The position numbers and the translations under genes are program-made. Below are positions 41,051 to 54,179 of a DNA stretch of 64,000 nucleotides, piece by piece; within the stretch, counting starts at the first letter, position 1; each line of letters starts with the position of its first letter. Location: NCBI RefSeq assembly GCF_019399895.1, contig NC_091872.1, positions 3,480,395-3,544,394 on the forward strand, written 5' to 3'. The stretch is from Cardiocondyla obscurior. Lineage: Eukaryota > Arthropoda > Insecta > Hymenoptera > Formicidae. The notes under the pieces are model-generated. The model saw only the letters and a list, made by a program, of their open reading frames with translations. It ran no database searches and had not been told where the DNA came from.

Positions 41051-42662
41051 ATGGCAAATCGATTAAAAGCTCTGTACAATCAGGTATGTGAAAAATTAAT
41101 CCTTGAAATAACCGTGGAGGTCACTGTCAAGGTAGGATTTCAGAGTCACCATCAGATAGCGAAGAAAAAAATCATAATCAAGTACTTAGCATTTTTTCTA
41201 GGACTCATATTTTACCAATTATTCTACTATTCTGGTACTTTTATAACATCCTATATAAATATTTACGGCAAGTTTATTAATAATTTTTAATAGGTCATCT
41301 TTGAGAGGCGAGTTCTTCTGAGTTGTACTATCCTCGTTGGACTCTCGATTTGTATATGGACTGTTGCTATGTCAACTAATCATTGGTTTATGCTACAATC
41401 GCCAGATGATCAAGGTTTACCAATGGAAGGCCGAGATGAAGTTGGTAAAAGATTAATTTATAAATGTGTAGGCTTATGGAGGAGCTGCATTAATGGATTG
41501 GAGCCTTCGCCAGAAAATTCCACATATCTAATAAAATACGGTAAGTATATGTTTCATATTTCCTTACTCGTAATTATTCTATTTTATAAATTTCCAAAAT
41601 ATTTAATTTTTTTTTTTTTTATACTAATTGAAACTCGTCGTAGGTTTGTATGAAATATTATAACTCAAGTCTTTAGCAACTGTAATGTTAATTATTATTA
41701 ATGCCACTGCAAAGCGTAGTGACACAAGATTTTGTATATATTATACGTATTATATATGTACGGTAAAATATAAATTAAATTTTCGACCCAAATACTTGAC
41801 GATGAATATCATATCATCAATTTATATGATCGATCCGTTAAATACAATGATATAAAAATATTTATCTATATTTATGTATTTCAGACAAATGCAAATATGT
41901 GAATATGTTTCCAACAGAGATACAAGTAGAACTGGATGGTGTGGATATGACAATAGTGAGTAAGTACTTTAAATAAAATTGTCCAAAGTATATCAAAACT
42001 GTCGACTAAAACTGTCGAAACGTCATACCGACGAAATAAAGTGATAATAATATTCGCTAAGCGTAGGCTGCAGTAGAAATATTACGCGAAGTATGAAACG
42101 TCTCGAGCGTATGTTTAACATAGATATTTAACACCTTTTTAAAAATATTTTTACTGTAAGGAAATAGCATCGAAAGTTTAACTTTAAGGGTTTCTTTATT
42201 TTCAGATTACGCTAGGACTGAAGCTTCATTTGCCGTGATTAGTTTATTTATAATGGTAATGGGATTTTGCTTTTCAATTTACACATTCCTGAATCCACGT
42301 TATATGTTTAAACGTCTTGCTGGAGGAATACACTTCATAACTGGTAACTTTCTTGCTTGGAATAAATTTTATTGCACTTTATATTATTTAATTTAATTTT
42401 ATTTTTCCAAGCTGCTTGCAATATGGTGGTGATACAAGTTCTACTTTCGTCAATCGAGTATGAGAGTAAGCTCATCTTGAAAACTTACTCAAAAAATCCG
42501 TTGATAAGGTATGATTATTCTCTTATCCTCGCATGGATCGTATTTTTGTGTAATATTGTCGCCGGTCTTGCCTTTATGCTTTTCTCAAAAAAGAGGAAAA
42601 GGGATAAAGCACCTACCGAAGAAATAGCTATGGCTGATGAACCTACAATTATTGGACGCTGA
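41051..42662 (+). CDS. PMP22/claudin-superfamily four-pass membrane protein, 247 aa
   Basis: Exons are 41051-41083, 41294-41540, 41885-41959, 42206-42343 and 42412-42662, all joining in frame with GT-AG borders to a TGA. The product has an N-terminal helix (about residues 16-36), a large first extracellular loop, a helix near residues 122-142, a third near 155-180 and a fourth near 205-230, then a short charged tail rich in Lys/Arg. The first loop contains the family signature GLW followed two residues later by Cys (VGLWRSC) and a later Cys after DK, matching the W-GLW-C-C pattern of PMP22/EMP/MP20/claudins and calcium-channel gamma subunits. An N-glycosylation sequon (NST) lies in the same loop. 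Members act in cell junctions or as channel auxiliary subunits; which applies here cannot be told. Translation could not start earlier because no in-frame ATG exists upstream in the exon. Confidence 0.9.
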
Positions 42663-42826
42663 ATTATTATTCTTGTTATTTTCATTATTAATATTATTGT
42701 TATTTGTTAGAACTGTATAATTTATGTGTAAATTATAAATTATTCTAGACTAGTTGTGTTAACGTTTAATCGTGACTTAGTTATCTAATATTCTTTCGAC
42801 TTATTAAAATTTTTTTTTAATCTCTT

Positions 42827-42832
42827 AATAAA
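42827..42832 (+). terminator. Candidate polyadenylation signal of the claudin-like gene
   Basis: AATAAA 165 nt after the stop codon, preceded by a T-rich tract. A second AATAAA lies near 42943. Confidence 0.45.
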
Positions 42833-42839
42833 ACAATTG

Positions 42840-43775
42840 CGGATAATATTACAAAAGAAGCAAGTACTTTATTGAATACTTGAAATTTATTAACGAAAAG
42901 AATTTAATAAAATGTTAGATGTGTGTTTGTATAGAATTGTAAATAAAAAACTAAACAGCATCTTATTAATCAGACCCAGTTACATGTGAGACTGGTATTA
43001 AAAAAAATCTTTTCTCCGTTTGTGTGTTCAGACACGATAATACAATTAAAGTTTACATATGCAACAAATATCAAAGTTCAACGGATATTATTCGTGATTA
43101 TTTTACAAATAAAGATTATATATGCAGGACGTGTCAAAGTTTACCGAATATCAATCATATCCGGTATTCGCAAACATAATTATAAGTAAATATATTAATA
43201 TAATATAATCATTAATATGTATGTATGTATATTCAAAATAAATTGTACGTATTAAAATAAACTTTAATTAATATTATTCCACATTACACATGGAATAGTG
43301 CTAAAGTTTTATGATAAATAGTTTATGTAAATGATTTTTACATTATTTTACTCGTAACAATACTATATACATATACACTCACGTAAAATAAAATACAGGA
43401 TGTCTCAAGGCCGAAAGCTGTAGATAGATTATGAAAAACCCGAGATCAAGAGTCATGTGTCGTTTTGAAAAATGCGTAATGTTTATCAAGAAATTAATTA
43501 AAACGTTTTTGTAAAAAAACGTTTAACGAAAGCACGTTAAGTAAGACGCTTGTATTTTCATTATAATACGCGGGTATGTCGATAATATTTAAATACTTGT
43601 CAATCGTTCTACGACTATTTGTGAAATTAAAATTTATTTATATTAATGCTTGAAACATACTATATAAGTAAAAGTTATTCAGAAACCTACTTTATTCATT
43701 AGGAATGCATACATATATTCGAGAAAGATGAAAGTATTAATAATAAAATTTATAGGGGGAAGGAAGTCTCTTTAT
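42840..43775. other. Intergenic DNA before the fatty acid synthase gene
   Basis: About 0.9 kb of AT-rich DNA without a supported gene. It probably includes proximal regulatory DNA of the synthase gene, but no specific binding site is clear. Confidence 0.4.
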
Positions 43776-43782
43776 TATAAAA
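43776..43782 (+). promoter_or_regulatory. Candidate TATA box of the fatty acid synthase gene
   Basis: TATAAAA stands 244 nt before the start codon. A TCA-type initiator-like trinucleotide lies about 26 nt downstream (near 43802-43804), the usual spacing. No splice site is needed between it and the start codon, so the leader would be about 215 nt and unspliced. This is motif-based inference. Confidence 0.4.
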
Positions 43783-43842
43783 CCTCGCTGATATTCGCTG
43801 TCTCATATTTTAGTCGCGGTTTGTCGTTCACAGAATCTGTTC

Positions 43843-43887
43843 ATGAGCTCGTCAAGTCGTTCAGAACATTTTGAAACTTTTATATAG
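43843..43887 (+). promoter_or_regulatory. Upstream ORF in the presumed synthase leader (14 codons plus stop)
   Basis: ATG at 43843 opens a 14-codon frame ending in TAG at 43885-43887. A second, 5-codon upstream frame runs from 43929 to a TAA at 43944-43946. Both lie between the candidate TATA box and the synthase start codon and end before it, so they could lower translation of the main frame if the leader starts where proposed. Confidence 0.4.
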
Positions 43888-44019
43888 TACAAAAATTAGT
43901 AAGAGATTTATTTGCTATATACTAATCAATGCAATATCTCAATTAAGGAGATAATATTTCAACAGTTAATCGCAGTATTCTTCTTATTGACAAAAATTAT
44001 AAAATTAATTTTGAAAACG

Positions 44020-47000
44020 ATGTTTGCGACAAATTCAGTTGAAAACACTTATAAGGAACCTCTACCTGGAGAAGAAATTGTCATTTCTGGTATTGCTGGG
44101 AAATTTCCAAACTCTGACAATGTTGAAGAATTAAAAAACAATTTAATGAATAAAGTTGATGTGATTTCGGATGATGATCGCCGATGGAAATTAGGTAATT
44201 AATAGATCAGAGCAATTTAAGAAATTTTCTTTAAAAAGTATTAAAGTAAAAAAGTGTCTCTTGATATATTAAAATTGACATAATAATTTTTTGTGTTCTT
44301 TTTAAATACCAACAGATCATCCGGATATCCCTCAGCGTACAGGAAAAATTTATGGCGTTAGAAAATTCGACGCGCAGTTTTTTCACATTCCTTGTTATGA
44401 GGCCCATATGATGGATCCGATGAGTAGATTGTTATTGGAACGTGCTTATGAGGCCGTCATTGATGCTGGAATTAATCCAAAGCAATTGCGAGGATCGCGA
44501 ACTGGCGTTTTCGTGGGCACATGCTGCTCGGAATCTGAAGTAAATTGGTTTTTTGACAAACCAAAGGTACGTTATTAACGATAGATTTACTTAACAATAA
44601 AATGAGTTAAAAAAAAAAGTTAAAAATTGTTAAGTTAAATTTAAGTGCAGGAAAAAATGTCGATAAGAAATTTCTTCGAAGCTTTTGTAACACATTTATA
44701 ACATTGCTCGAAATGAAAAAAATTTATTTGCTTATTATTAAACGTAGGATAAATAGAATAGAATAAATAGAAGGGACGAAAATTCTAGCAATTAAAGATA
44801 TTGTGAAATATGTGCTATTTTGACGAACAGATTTTTATTTTGATTAGGAAACTCATTTTGGACTTGCTTATTACAAAAACATGCAGGCGAATAGAATTTC
44901 TTATTATCTGGGACTAACTGGACCATCTCACTGTTTGGACTCGGCCTGTAACTCGAGCTTAGTCGCATTGGAGTGTGCTTATCAGTCCTTAATAAATGAT
45001 CGATGCGATAATGCTCTCGTGGGAGGATCACAATTGTGCCTTCATCCCTACATGTCACTACAATTTTCTCGTCTTGGTATGATCTTTTATTCTCAATTAT
45101 GTTGTAAAAAATAGAAACAAAATTTGTTTAAAATAGAAAAAAAATTTTAATAAAATTTGTTGATATTTTAACATGTTAAAAGATATGTTAAAAAAAATAT
45201 ATAAAGATAAATTGAGAAAAGATTGGGACTCTTGTTAATTTATATTCGCGGCTTTTCAAGAGAATCTGAAATAAAGAATTGAGGATATAATAGACAATTA
45301 TTTTCATATAGCTTGTAATAATTCCAGGAATTTTGTCGCCCGATGGCCGTAGCAAAGTTTTTGACGTAAATGCGAATGGCTATGCTCGCAGTGAAGCGAT
45401 TTCAGTTGTATATCTGCAGAAAGCGAAGAACGCGAAAAGGATTTATGGCACATTGGTTTACGGTAGATCAAACTGTGATGGTTTTAAGGAGCAGGGCATC
45501 ACATTCCCATCAAGCAAGATGCAGAGCCAGTTATTACAGGAGTGCTACGATCATTGCAACTTATCGCCGAATAATCTATCATATTTGGAATGCCATGGTA
45601 CAGGTACTACAGTTGGCGATCCCGAAGAAATTTCTGCGATTGAGACATCTATATGCAAAAAGAGAACTGACCCTTTGTTAATCGGATCTGTTAAATCAAA
45701 CTTGGGACATTCCGAAGGTGGTAGCGGCCTGACTCAAGTTGCAAAAGTATTTTTTTTTTTTTTTTTAATATTGAATTTATCAAAATATCGAATTTACATT
45801 AAGCCTTTTAAAACTTTAGAAATGACAAATAATAAATTTTAATTAAATTAATTGTTATTATTTATTTTAGCTAATAATAGCAATGGAAACTGGAATAATT
45901 CCGCCTAATTTGCATTACACTCGGCCACAAGAAAGCTCAAAAGCTATCATAGATGGTAAGCTCAAAGTTGTCACTGAGCCAACACCATGGAATGGTGGTT
46001 ACGCGGGTATTAGTTCTTTCGGTTTCGGAGGTGTCAATTGCCATCTTATATTAAAACATAATCCAAAAAATAAAATCAAGAATGGAGCACCATCTGATAA
46101 TTTACCGAGACTCGTAACAGTATCTGGACGTACGGAGGAATCTGTTAAAGTATTTTTAGATGATGTAAGTAAAAACAGTTAAAAAATAATAAAGGTGTGC
46201 TAAGCTCTTCGAATTTAAATTCAGTCGAATCTGATCGCTGAAATTTTAATTTTTTATAGATTGAAAAGCATTCGGCATTGAATGTAGACATTGAATATAT
46301 TAACCTGATACACAGCGTTTATTCTGAAAATATCCTAGATCATTTGTATCGAGGATTTACGATAGTTGGTTCGGAGAATTCGGAGTGTACCATAAAAGAA
46401 ATAGAAAATTATTTAGAAACACCCAGACCGATTTGGTTCGTGTTTTCTGGCATAGGATCGCAATGGCCTGGCATGGGTATTTATTACGTTAATGCCTGTA
46501 TAAAAATAAAAATAATTGTATTTTACTTTAATACTTTTTTTATTTGTTTTATTAATTTCAAATAGGTGCTGATCTAATGAAATTTCCTGTCTTTGCCGAA
46601 GCTATTAAAAAATGCGATGCGGTTCTACAACCGCGTGGGGTAGATATCATTAATATAGTGACAAGCAAAGACAAAACTATTTTCGACAATATTTTGCATT
46701 TATTCGTGGGTATCGCAGCAGTTCAAGTGAGTTACACATAATTTTATAAATATTATATATGTATATGCATACGAATAATATAATATATATTAATATTTTA
46801 ATCGCATTAATTTTTTATCGTATTCTAATACAGTATGAGTTTTACAGATTGGTTTAGTCGATCTTATTAAATCAATTGGCATCGTGCCGAATAATATAAT
46901 TGGTCACTCTACCGGAGAACTTGGTTGCGCTTACGCAGATGAATGCTTTACCGCTGAACAAACGATTCTATCAGCTTATTTGAAAGGTTTAGCGTTTATT

Positions 47001-50000
47001 GAAACTGAAGTAATTTACGGTTTAATGGCAGTGGTCAGTCTTGGTTACAATGACGTTAAAGATATCTGCCCGTCTGATATCGACGTGGCTTGTCATAATT
47101 CTTCTGATAGTAGCATTATTAGTGGACCTGCTGATTCAATGAAGGAGTTACTTGCCCAACTACAGGTCTATTTTTTTTTTTTTTTTAATAAAGCTGTTAT
47201 ATTATTTAAATATTAAATATATTAATACAAATTTGAAATTTTAACGATATAAAATAATCTTAAAATAATTGTGTATTATTTAAAATATTATTTTAACTAA
47301 GTTTATCTAACTAGGCTAAACAAATCTTCGTCAAAGAAGTGCCATGCAGCAATATACCTTATCACAGTCGTTACGTTGCGCCTGTTGGATCGAAACTTTT
47401 ATCTTATTTAAAGAAAATAATCCCTGAACCAAAACCGCGTAGTTCGAAATGGGTGAGCACATCTGTACCGCGCAATAAGTGGTCGATCGCGTCTGCGAAA
47501 TTGTCATCTGCCGAATATCACACCAACAATCTTCTAAGTCCTGTACTATTTGAGGAAACGGCACGAATGATTCCGAAGAACGCTGTGACTATTGAGATTG
47601 CGCCCCATGGTATTTTACAGGAGATTTTAAGACAATCCCTCGGTTCGGAAGTCACAAATATCGCGCTCACCCAAAGTGGTTACAGAGACAATGTTGAGGT
47701 CTTGCTACAAGCAATTGGCAAGCTCTACAATGCGGGGCTACAACCAAATATTGCGAGCCTCTATCCGTCTGTTGAATATCCTGTTAGTCGCGGTACGCCG
47801 ATGATTTCGCCTTCTATTAGGTAAGCTTGTAAAAATCATTTAAATGTTTCGGTAATTTTATTTTTACGAATTATCAATTAAAAAAAAAATAAGATATAGT
47901 TTCGTAAAAACTATTTTGGAAATTCTAATGAGATTCATTGAAAGATTAGGATAATAAACTGAAATTAATGATTTGATTTCTGTTAAGATGGAATCATTCT
48001 GACGATTGGTTCACAGTGTCATATAAGACACAAACACTTTATACCAGCGAGAGAATAATTGCTTTGTCGTTAGAGAACGAAGAAACTGAATATATTAGTG
48101 GTCATGTTATCGATGGAAAGAATTTGATACCTGCCACTGCATATCTTATTTTAGTATGGCAAACTATGGGTATGTTAGAAGGATCTGAAAACATGTACTC
48201 AGAGCTATCGGTCGTCTTTGAAGATATCAGCTTTATTCGTGCTACTCATATGCCGAAAAACGGCGATCTTGAGTTACGAGTAATGGTTCAAAAAGGTTTC
48301 CTTAATGCTTTTAAACATTTATATATGCTCCTCTTAATTATAGTATTAAATTAATCGTGGTAATTATTTTTGCAGACAGTGGAAGATTCGAAGTAACGGA
48401 AAATGATACAGCTGTTGTGACTGGAATTATTCGAATTGTGACGAATCCTGTGCAAGAAAAGATACTCCCTGAGTTTGTACCAGAAGATGACGAAGAAGAG
48501 GTGATGAATACCAAGGATATTTATAAAGAATTAAAATTACGAGGCTATCAATATTCTGGCGCGTTTCGTTCTTTAAAAAGCGCAACTAAATCAGGAAGAA
48601 AAGGACATATTGGTTGGATGGGTAACTGGGCAATGTTTCTCGACAATATGTTACAAATATTAATTCTCGAACTAGATACGCGAAAATTATTCGTACCTAC
48701 GAAAATACGGAAAATTGTGATCGATACTAAACTTCATCAACAGGAAATCCGAAACTTAAATCCAAAAGATAGACGTAAGTTTACTTATCCTTTAACTTTG
48801 CAAATGTATTTCACAAATTTTACTATAAAAATATAATATAAAAAGATTAGTTAAATTTTTTTTATTCAGGAACATATTTTACGTAATAAAAAATTGTTTT
48901 AAAAACTACTTATATTAATTATTTATATTTCTTATACATTTATTATTAGATAAGTTTGATATAATTAATTATGTTAATATTTTTTATTGTAGAGATTGCT
49001 GTGTATGTGAACAAATATTTGGACACAATAGTGTCAGGAGGAGTTGAAATCTGTAATGTCAAAGCCATGGGTATACCTCGTCGTTTGCCAGCCGGAGACC
49101 CAGTTCTCGAAGAATATAAATTCGTGGCTCATCGCGACGGTGCGCAAGTATCTCTAAAAGAAGCGATTAGTTTGTCCATACAGATCGCGCTTGAATATTA
49201 TCAAACTATTCATGTAAACACCATCGAGTTGATCCACGATTCCGACAATATAACGGAGACTAAATTAGCATCACCCATAATTACTGAAATTCTGGGTGAC
49301 TTACCCTTGATTCAGGCAAAGGTATATTTGTCAGCACCATTTAACCGTTTCAATGATAATTTATTTCCAAATGTTACTGCCAAAGATATAAATAACGTAT
49401 CGAAAGAAGAGAATATTCTATTTGCGGTTGGCGTCGAACTACTCTCAATAAATAAGAAACATCAATTAAACCAAATTCTGCTAAAATTGAAAAATGATGG
49501 TTTTATATTGACTCGAGAAAAATCGTCTAAAAAGATTTCGACAGCATCGAAATATAATTTAGATGTGATTTTAGAAAAGAATACTGGCGAAGAGACTTTG
49601 ATTCTTTTAAAAAAGAAAGCACAGTTGTGTAGAAAAACGGACATTATCTATATTAACAACGACGAGTTTACTTGGCTCGAGAAATTGAATTCGTTAATGA
49701 ATGCGGAAGATAGGATTGATGACAAAATGAGGATAATACTCGTCAGCGAGGGAGACTTGGAAAATGGTTTACTAGGCTTTGTGAACTGTTTAAGAAAAGA
49801 GCCAGGCGGAGAAGTAATTAGAAGCATATTGATACAAGATACCGAAGCTCCTAAATTTTCATTACAAAATCCGTTATATTCAGAACAACTTCAATTAGAT
49901 TTGCCAATCAATGTATTAAGGCCAGGAAAAATATGGGGCTCCTACAGACATTTATTGCTGTCGAGTTTACAGCCGAAACTTGTCCGTCATGCATATGTCA

Positions 50001-53000
50001 CTCAAATGGTAATAACCATACCTTTAACCTATGCTGGTCTCTCTGGTCTGCGGCGATGCGGTCTTCATCACGCGTTTCACTAAAGGATGGAGCATCAAAT
50101 CGCGCCCCACTACATTTTCCCCCGTCCTCTCGATCTCCTCGGCGCTCCACGGCACACGTACACGCTTCATTGTGTGAAGCGTGACGCGCTAGCGCACGTA
50201 TGCCACCGTCGCCTCAGATCGGAGAGATTAGCGTACCGCCGAACGCTAAATCAGGTGATCCGTGTACACAATTATACATGGATATATATATAATATAATT
50301 TTTTTATATTTGTGAACAATAGGCATTTGGCGATTTAAGTTCGTTTCGTTGGGTTGAAGGAAATATACGTTCCAATGACGAAGATCAGGTTTATGTAGCA
50401 TACGCGCCACTCAACTTTAAGGATATCATGTTGAGTACAGGAAAACTCATTTTAAATAACGTCTCAAAGTTTAATCGATTTGTTGACTGCAACATTGGCA
50501 TAGAATATGCAGGTGTCGAAGCGAATGGTCGTCGTGTAATGGGAATTGTCAACCAACAGTAATATATATTTTAATTATTTTTATTTTTTTTTTTTTAATA
50601 TTTTTTAAATATTTATTAAATATAATAAAATAATTAAAAATATATTTTTATACTTTATTATTGCAATATTATAATAAAATGTCTTTTTAAAATATAATTT
50701 TAGATTTTCTAAGATATTTTAGTATTTTTAAATTTGTGTAATTAATATGTTTATACTTATTTAGGTGTATATCGAATATTCTTTTGCCTGATAAACTGTT
50801 GTACTGGACGGTACCTGACACTTGGTCGTTGGAAGATGCAGCCACCGCTCCATGCGTGTACGCAACGTGCTGCTTTGCTTTATACATGCGTGGCAAGGTG
50901 AAAAAAGGTGAAAAAATACTTATTCATTGTGGCACTGGCGGTATAGGCCAAGCGGCGATACATCTTGCCCTTTACGAAGGTTGTGAAGTGTTCACTACTG
51001 TAGGAACGCCCGAAAAACGAAAGTTTATTCGTGAAACCTTTCCGTCAATTCCGGAAGATCATATTGGCCATTCGCGCGATACCAGCTTTGAACAGATGAT
51101 TCTTCAGCAAACAAATGGTAAAGGGGTGGATATCGTTTTAAATTCGTTGGCTGAAGAGAAACTTCAAGCGTCGATTCGTTGCTTGGCGCAAGGAGGTCGT
51201 TTTCTGGAAATCGGCAAATTTGATTTTGTAGCGAATAATCCTTTGGGATTGATGGCCTTTTTAAAAGGAATTGATTTCTACGGAGTTATGGTTGACAATT
51301 TATCAGTAACTTATTCCGGAAAAGACTATGCAGGAGATAAGGTAGTACTAAGCAATGTTATAAGGGAAAAATTAAAATGTGGAGCTATCAAACCGCTTAC
51401 TAGAAAAGTTTTTAAAAAAGACGAAGTGGAAACTGCTTTCAGATATATGGCAGCTGGAAAACACATAGGAAAGGTAAAAAATAATTTTATAGCAATCTAT
51501 AATATTTTATTCAAATTTTGTTTATTATAAATATTGTATATTATAATTACACGCGATTAATTGCTATTAATTTTTTTTTTTTTTGCAATATTAAAATTAG
51601 CTTCTGAGCTTTAAACAAATTTTATATTTTTATAAAATTAAAATCTGTCAAATTCAAATGAGAGAAGCCGAAAAAACTAATAAGATTATATTATATGTCT
51701 TTGGTAGGTTATTATAAAAATTTTCGATGAAAAGGAACTTCTTGAAAAAAAACCTGTTCTTGCTCAGCCTCGATATTACTGTGACAGTAACAAAACTTAC
51801 CTCATCTTGGGTGGTTTAGGTGGTTTTGGATTGGAATTAGCTGACTGGCTAATAATTCGAGGAGCAAAAAATGTAGTATTAACATCAAGAACAGGAATAA
51901 AGAACGGTTATCAGCACATGAAACTCGACCGATGGAAATCTTATGGTGTGAACGTGCTTATTATCTCGGGCGCAGATGCTTCGAATCGCAAAGATTGCGA
52001 ATTTATACTTAACTCTGCGGAGAAACAGGGCTCAGTAGATGCGATATTTAATCTCGCCGTGGTGCTAAAGGACAGCATTTGCAAGAATCAAACGCCAGAA
52101 TCGTTCGAGGAATCTTTTAAAGCGAAAGCTCGAACCACGAAAATGCTGGATGAGTTATCTAGAAGCTTGTGTCCAAAACTTCAACATTTCGTAGTTTTTT
52201 CCTCGGTTTCTTGTGGTAGAGGAAACGCTGGACAGACGAATTATGGTATGGGTAACTCCATAATGGAGAGAATTTGCGAGCGTAGAGTAGCGGATGGTCT
52301 ACCAGGACTAGCTATTCAATGGGGCGCGATAGGCGAAGTTGGCCTTGTAGCCGACTGGCAAGACAATAACAAGGAGCTCGTTATTGGTGGTACCTTGCAG
52401 CAAAGGATATCTTCTTGTCTTGAAAAACTGGAGCACTTTTTGTTGCAAAATTGTCCAATAGTATCTAGTATGGTGGTAGCAGAGAAACGTGTAGGAGCTT
52501 ATGGAGCTGCCAACGTTGTGGAGGCTGTGGCGAATATATTAGGTAAAATTATTTTAGAATTATTTTAAAATATTATTATTTTAAAATATTATTATTTTAA
52601 AATAATCTCTTAGAAAAAAATGTAAAAAGAAGAATTAAAAAATAATGTGCTTTACACAACTCAATATTAATGCAATTTTTATAAATAAAACTTACTGTTT
52701 TTAAAAAATATATCTTTTGCAGGTGTTAAAGATCTGAAAACTGTGGCTCAACAAACTCCATTAGCCGAACTCGGCATGGATTCGATGATGGCCGTAGAAA
52801 TTAAGCAAACACTGGAACGTGAGTACGATATCTTTCTCACTGCACAAGATATTCGCACTCTGAACTTCACCAAACTAGTACAAATGCACGATAAGGACTC
52901 AAAACGAAAACCAGAGAATAAGCATGCGAGTGAACCAACAGGCGGATTAACTGGTATTCATTTGTTCATTCGGTTTGTATCGGACAACAGTAATTTGTCC

Positions 53001-54179
53001 ACTGAGACATGTGTGGAATTAGAAACTAGAAGAGATCCGCATATGATTAACGTGTTCCTAGTACCAGACCTGAAGGGTTGCGCACAGATATTTAATCCAC
53101 TGGCATCGAAAATTAGAGCTAACGCGACAGTTCTTCAATATGGAATAACAAAAGCTGGCATTATGTCGATATCGGAATACGTTGATTATCTTTTACCAGT
53201 AAGTAATGTATAAAAAATAAAATGACATATTTATTCGATATTTCTTTTAACAAAAATTTTCATTGAATTAAAAAATATTTAACCGTGCCAAACTCACATA
53301 CTTACATTTTGTTTTCACTTTCAGTACATTTTACCAAAAGCGAAAGAACAAAATGGTTTTGCCTTAGTCGGATATTCGTACGGTGCATTAATTACCCTCG
53401 CATTAACAAAACAGTTGGAAAAACGAGGTTTGAACGGACGAGTAGTACTGATTGACGGTGCTCCTGACTTTTTGAAAAAGTTAATGGAGCATTTTCTTCC
53501 ATCTGCTACAGAAGAAGAACTTCAAAATAATGTCTTGCTTGCAATCATGGATAATATACAATCGGCTTTAAGTGGAAAAGTAAATTTTACTACTAACAGC
53601 TACAATACTTGACGACTGTATCTTTTTATTAATATCTTATTTATTTTCTTTTTCTAGCTACTTTTGGAACTTGAGAAGTGTACGACTTGGGATGAGAAAG
53701 TCGATATCTTTCTTTCGCAAGTTCCTAAAGACAAATTATCAAAGTCTTCCATTGAAAGTGGGAAATTATTCTGTACAATTACTTATCAGCATTTCGTTGC
53801 TCTCCAAAAATATGATACGTCATCGTTAGAATGGATACGATCGCCTATAACACTTTTGAAACCAACAACACAATTAATTAATATAGCCGATGAAGATTAT
53901 GGTTTACACAAGGTATTATGCTTCTGTGTATTTTTTTTTTATAAATTTGAAACTTAAATTGCCGTAATCGACATTTAATAACAATATAAAAACTTTCAGA
54001 TTACGCGAGCTAAAGTAGACGTACATTACATCGAAGGTAATCATTTTACGATATTAGACAGCGACAAGGTAATGGCAGCGATTAACGGAGAATCATTGCT
54101 CAATTCTAAAGTATCCAAAAACCTTTTATCGGAATATCAACCATTTGAATACGAAAAGTCAGAACGTTTAAGAGTTTAA
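44020..54179 (+). CDS. Type I fatty acid synthase, 19 coding exons, 2,412 aa
   Basis: It makes long-chain fatty acids from acetyl- and malonyl-CoA with NADPH, as a cytosolic dimer in known animals. Exons: 44020-44194, 44316-44566, 44848-45076, 45328-45746, 45871-46164, 46260-46476, 46566-46726, 46848-47165, 47315-47820, 47988-48295, 48376-48774, 48993-50008, 50323-50558, 50765-51473, 51708-52542, 52723-53198, 53325-53579, 53658-53912, 54000-54179. All junctions keep frame. Visible sites, in order: ketosynthase Cys176 (DSACNSS), His308 (ECHGTGT) and His346 (NLGHSE); acyltransferase Ser603 (GHSTGE) and His705; dehydratase His896 (GHVIDGKNLIP) and Asp1049 (LDNMLQ); enoyl reductase NADPH loop near 1563-1571 (HCGTGGIGQ); ketoreductase loop 1781-1787 (GGLGGFG) and NAGQTNYG; carrier Ser2045 (LGMDSM); thioesterase Ser2201 (GYSYG) and His2368 (GNHF). 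Length is normal for the family. ATG at 44020 is the first Met in its open frame. Insects carry several synthase paralogues, some serving cuticular hydrocarbons; which one this is remains open. Confidence 0.96.
50030..50262. repeat. GC-rich intronic block of unknown origin with hairpin
   Basis: It sits inside synthase intron 12 (50009-50322). It is GC/CpG-rich, while the other synthase introns are almost pure A/T. It contains a perfect 9-bp stem with a 5-nt loop (50161-50169 with 50175-50183) and a nearby 10-nt palindrome GCGCTAGCGC (50186-50195). No coding similarity or target duplication was recognised. A short interspersed element fragment is one possibility. Confidence 0.4.
52547..52606. 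repeat. Short A/T tandem repeat
   Basis: Three to four copies of a unit like TATTATTTTAAAATAT just after the donor of synthase intron 15. The units are self-complementary. Confidence 0.7.

Noticed and set aside
45370..45681. Alternative-frame ORF inside the fatty acid synthase
   Set aside because: It overlaps a ketosynthase exon whose correct frame has catalytic motifs.
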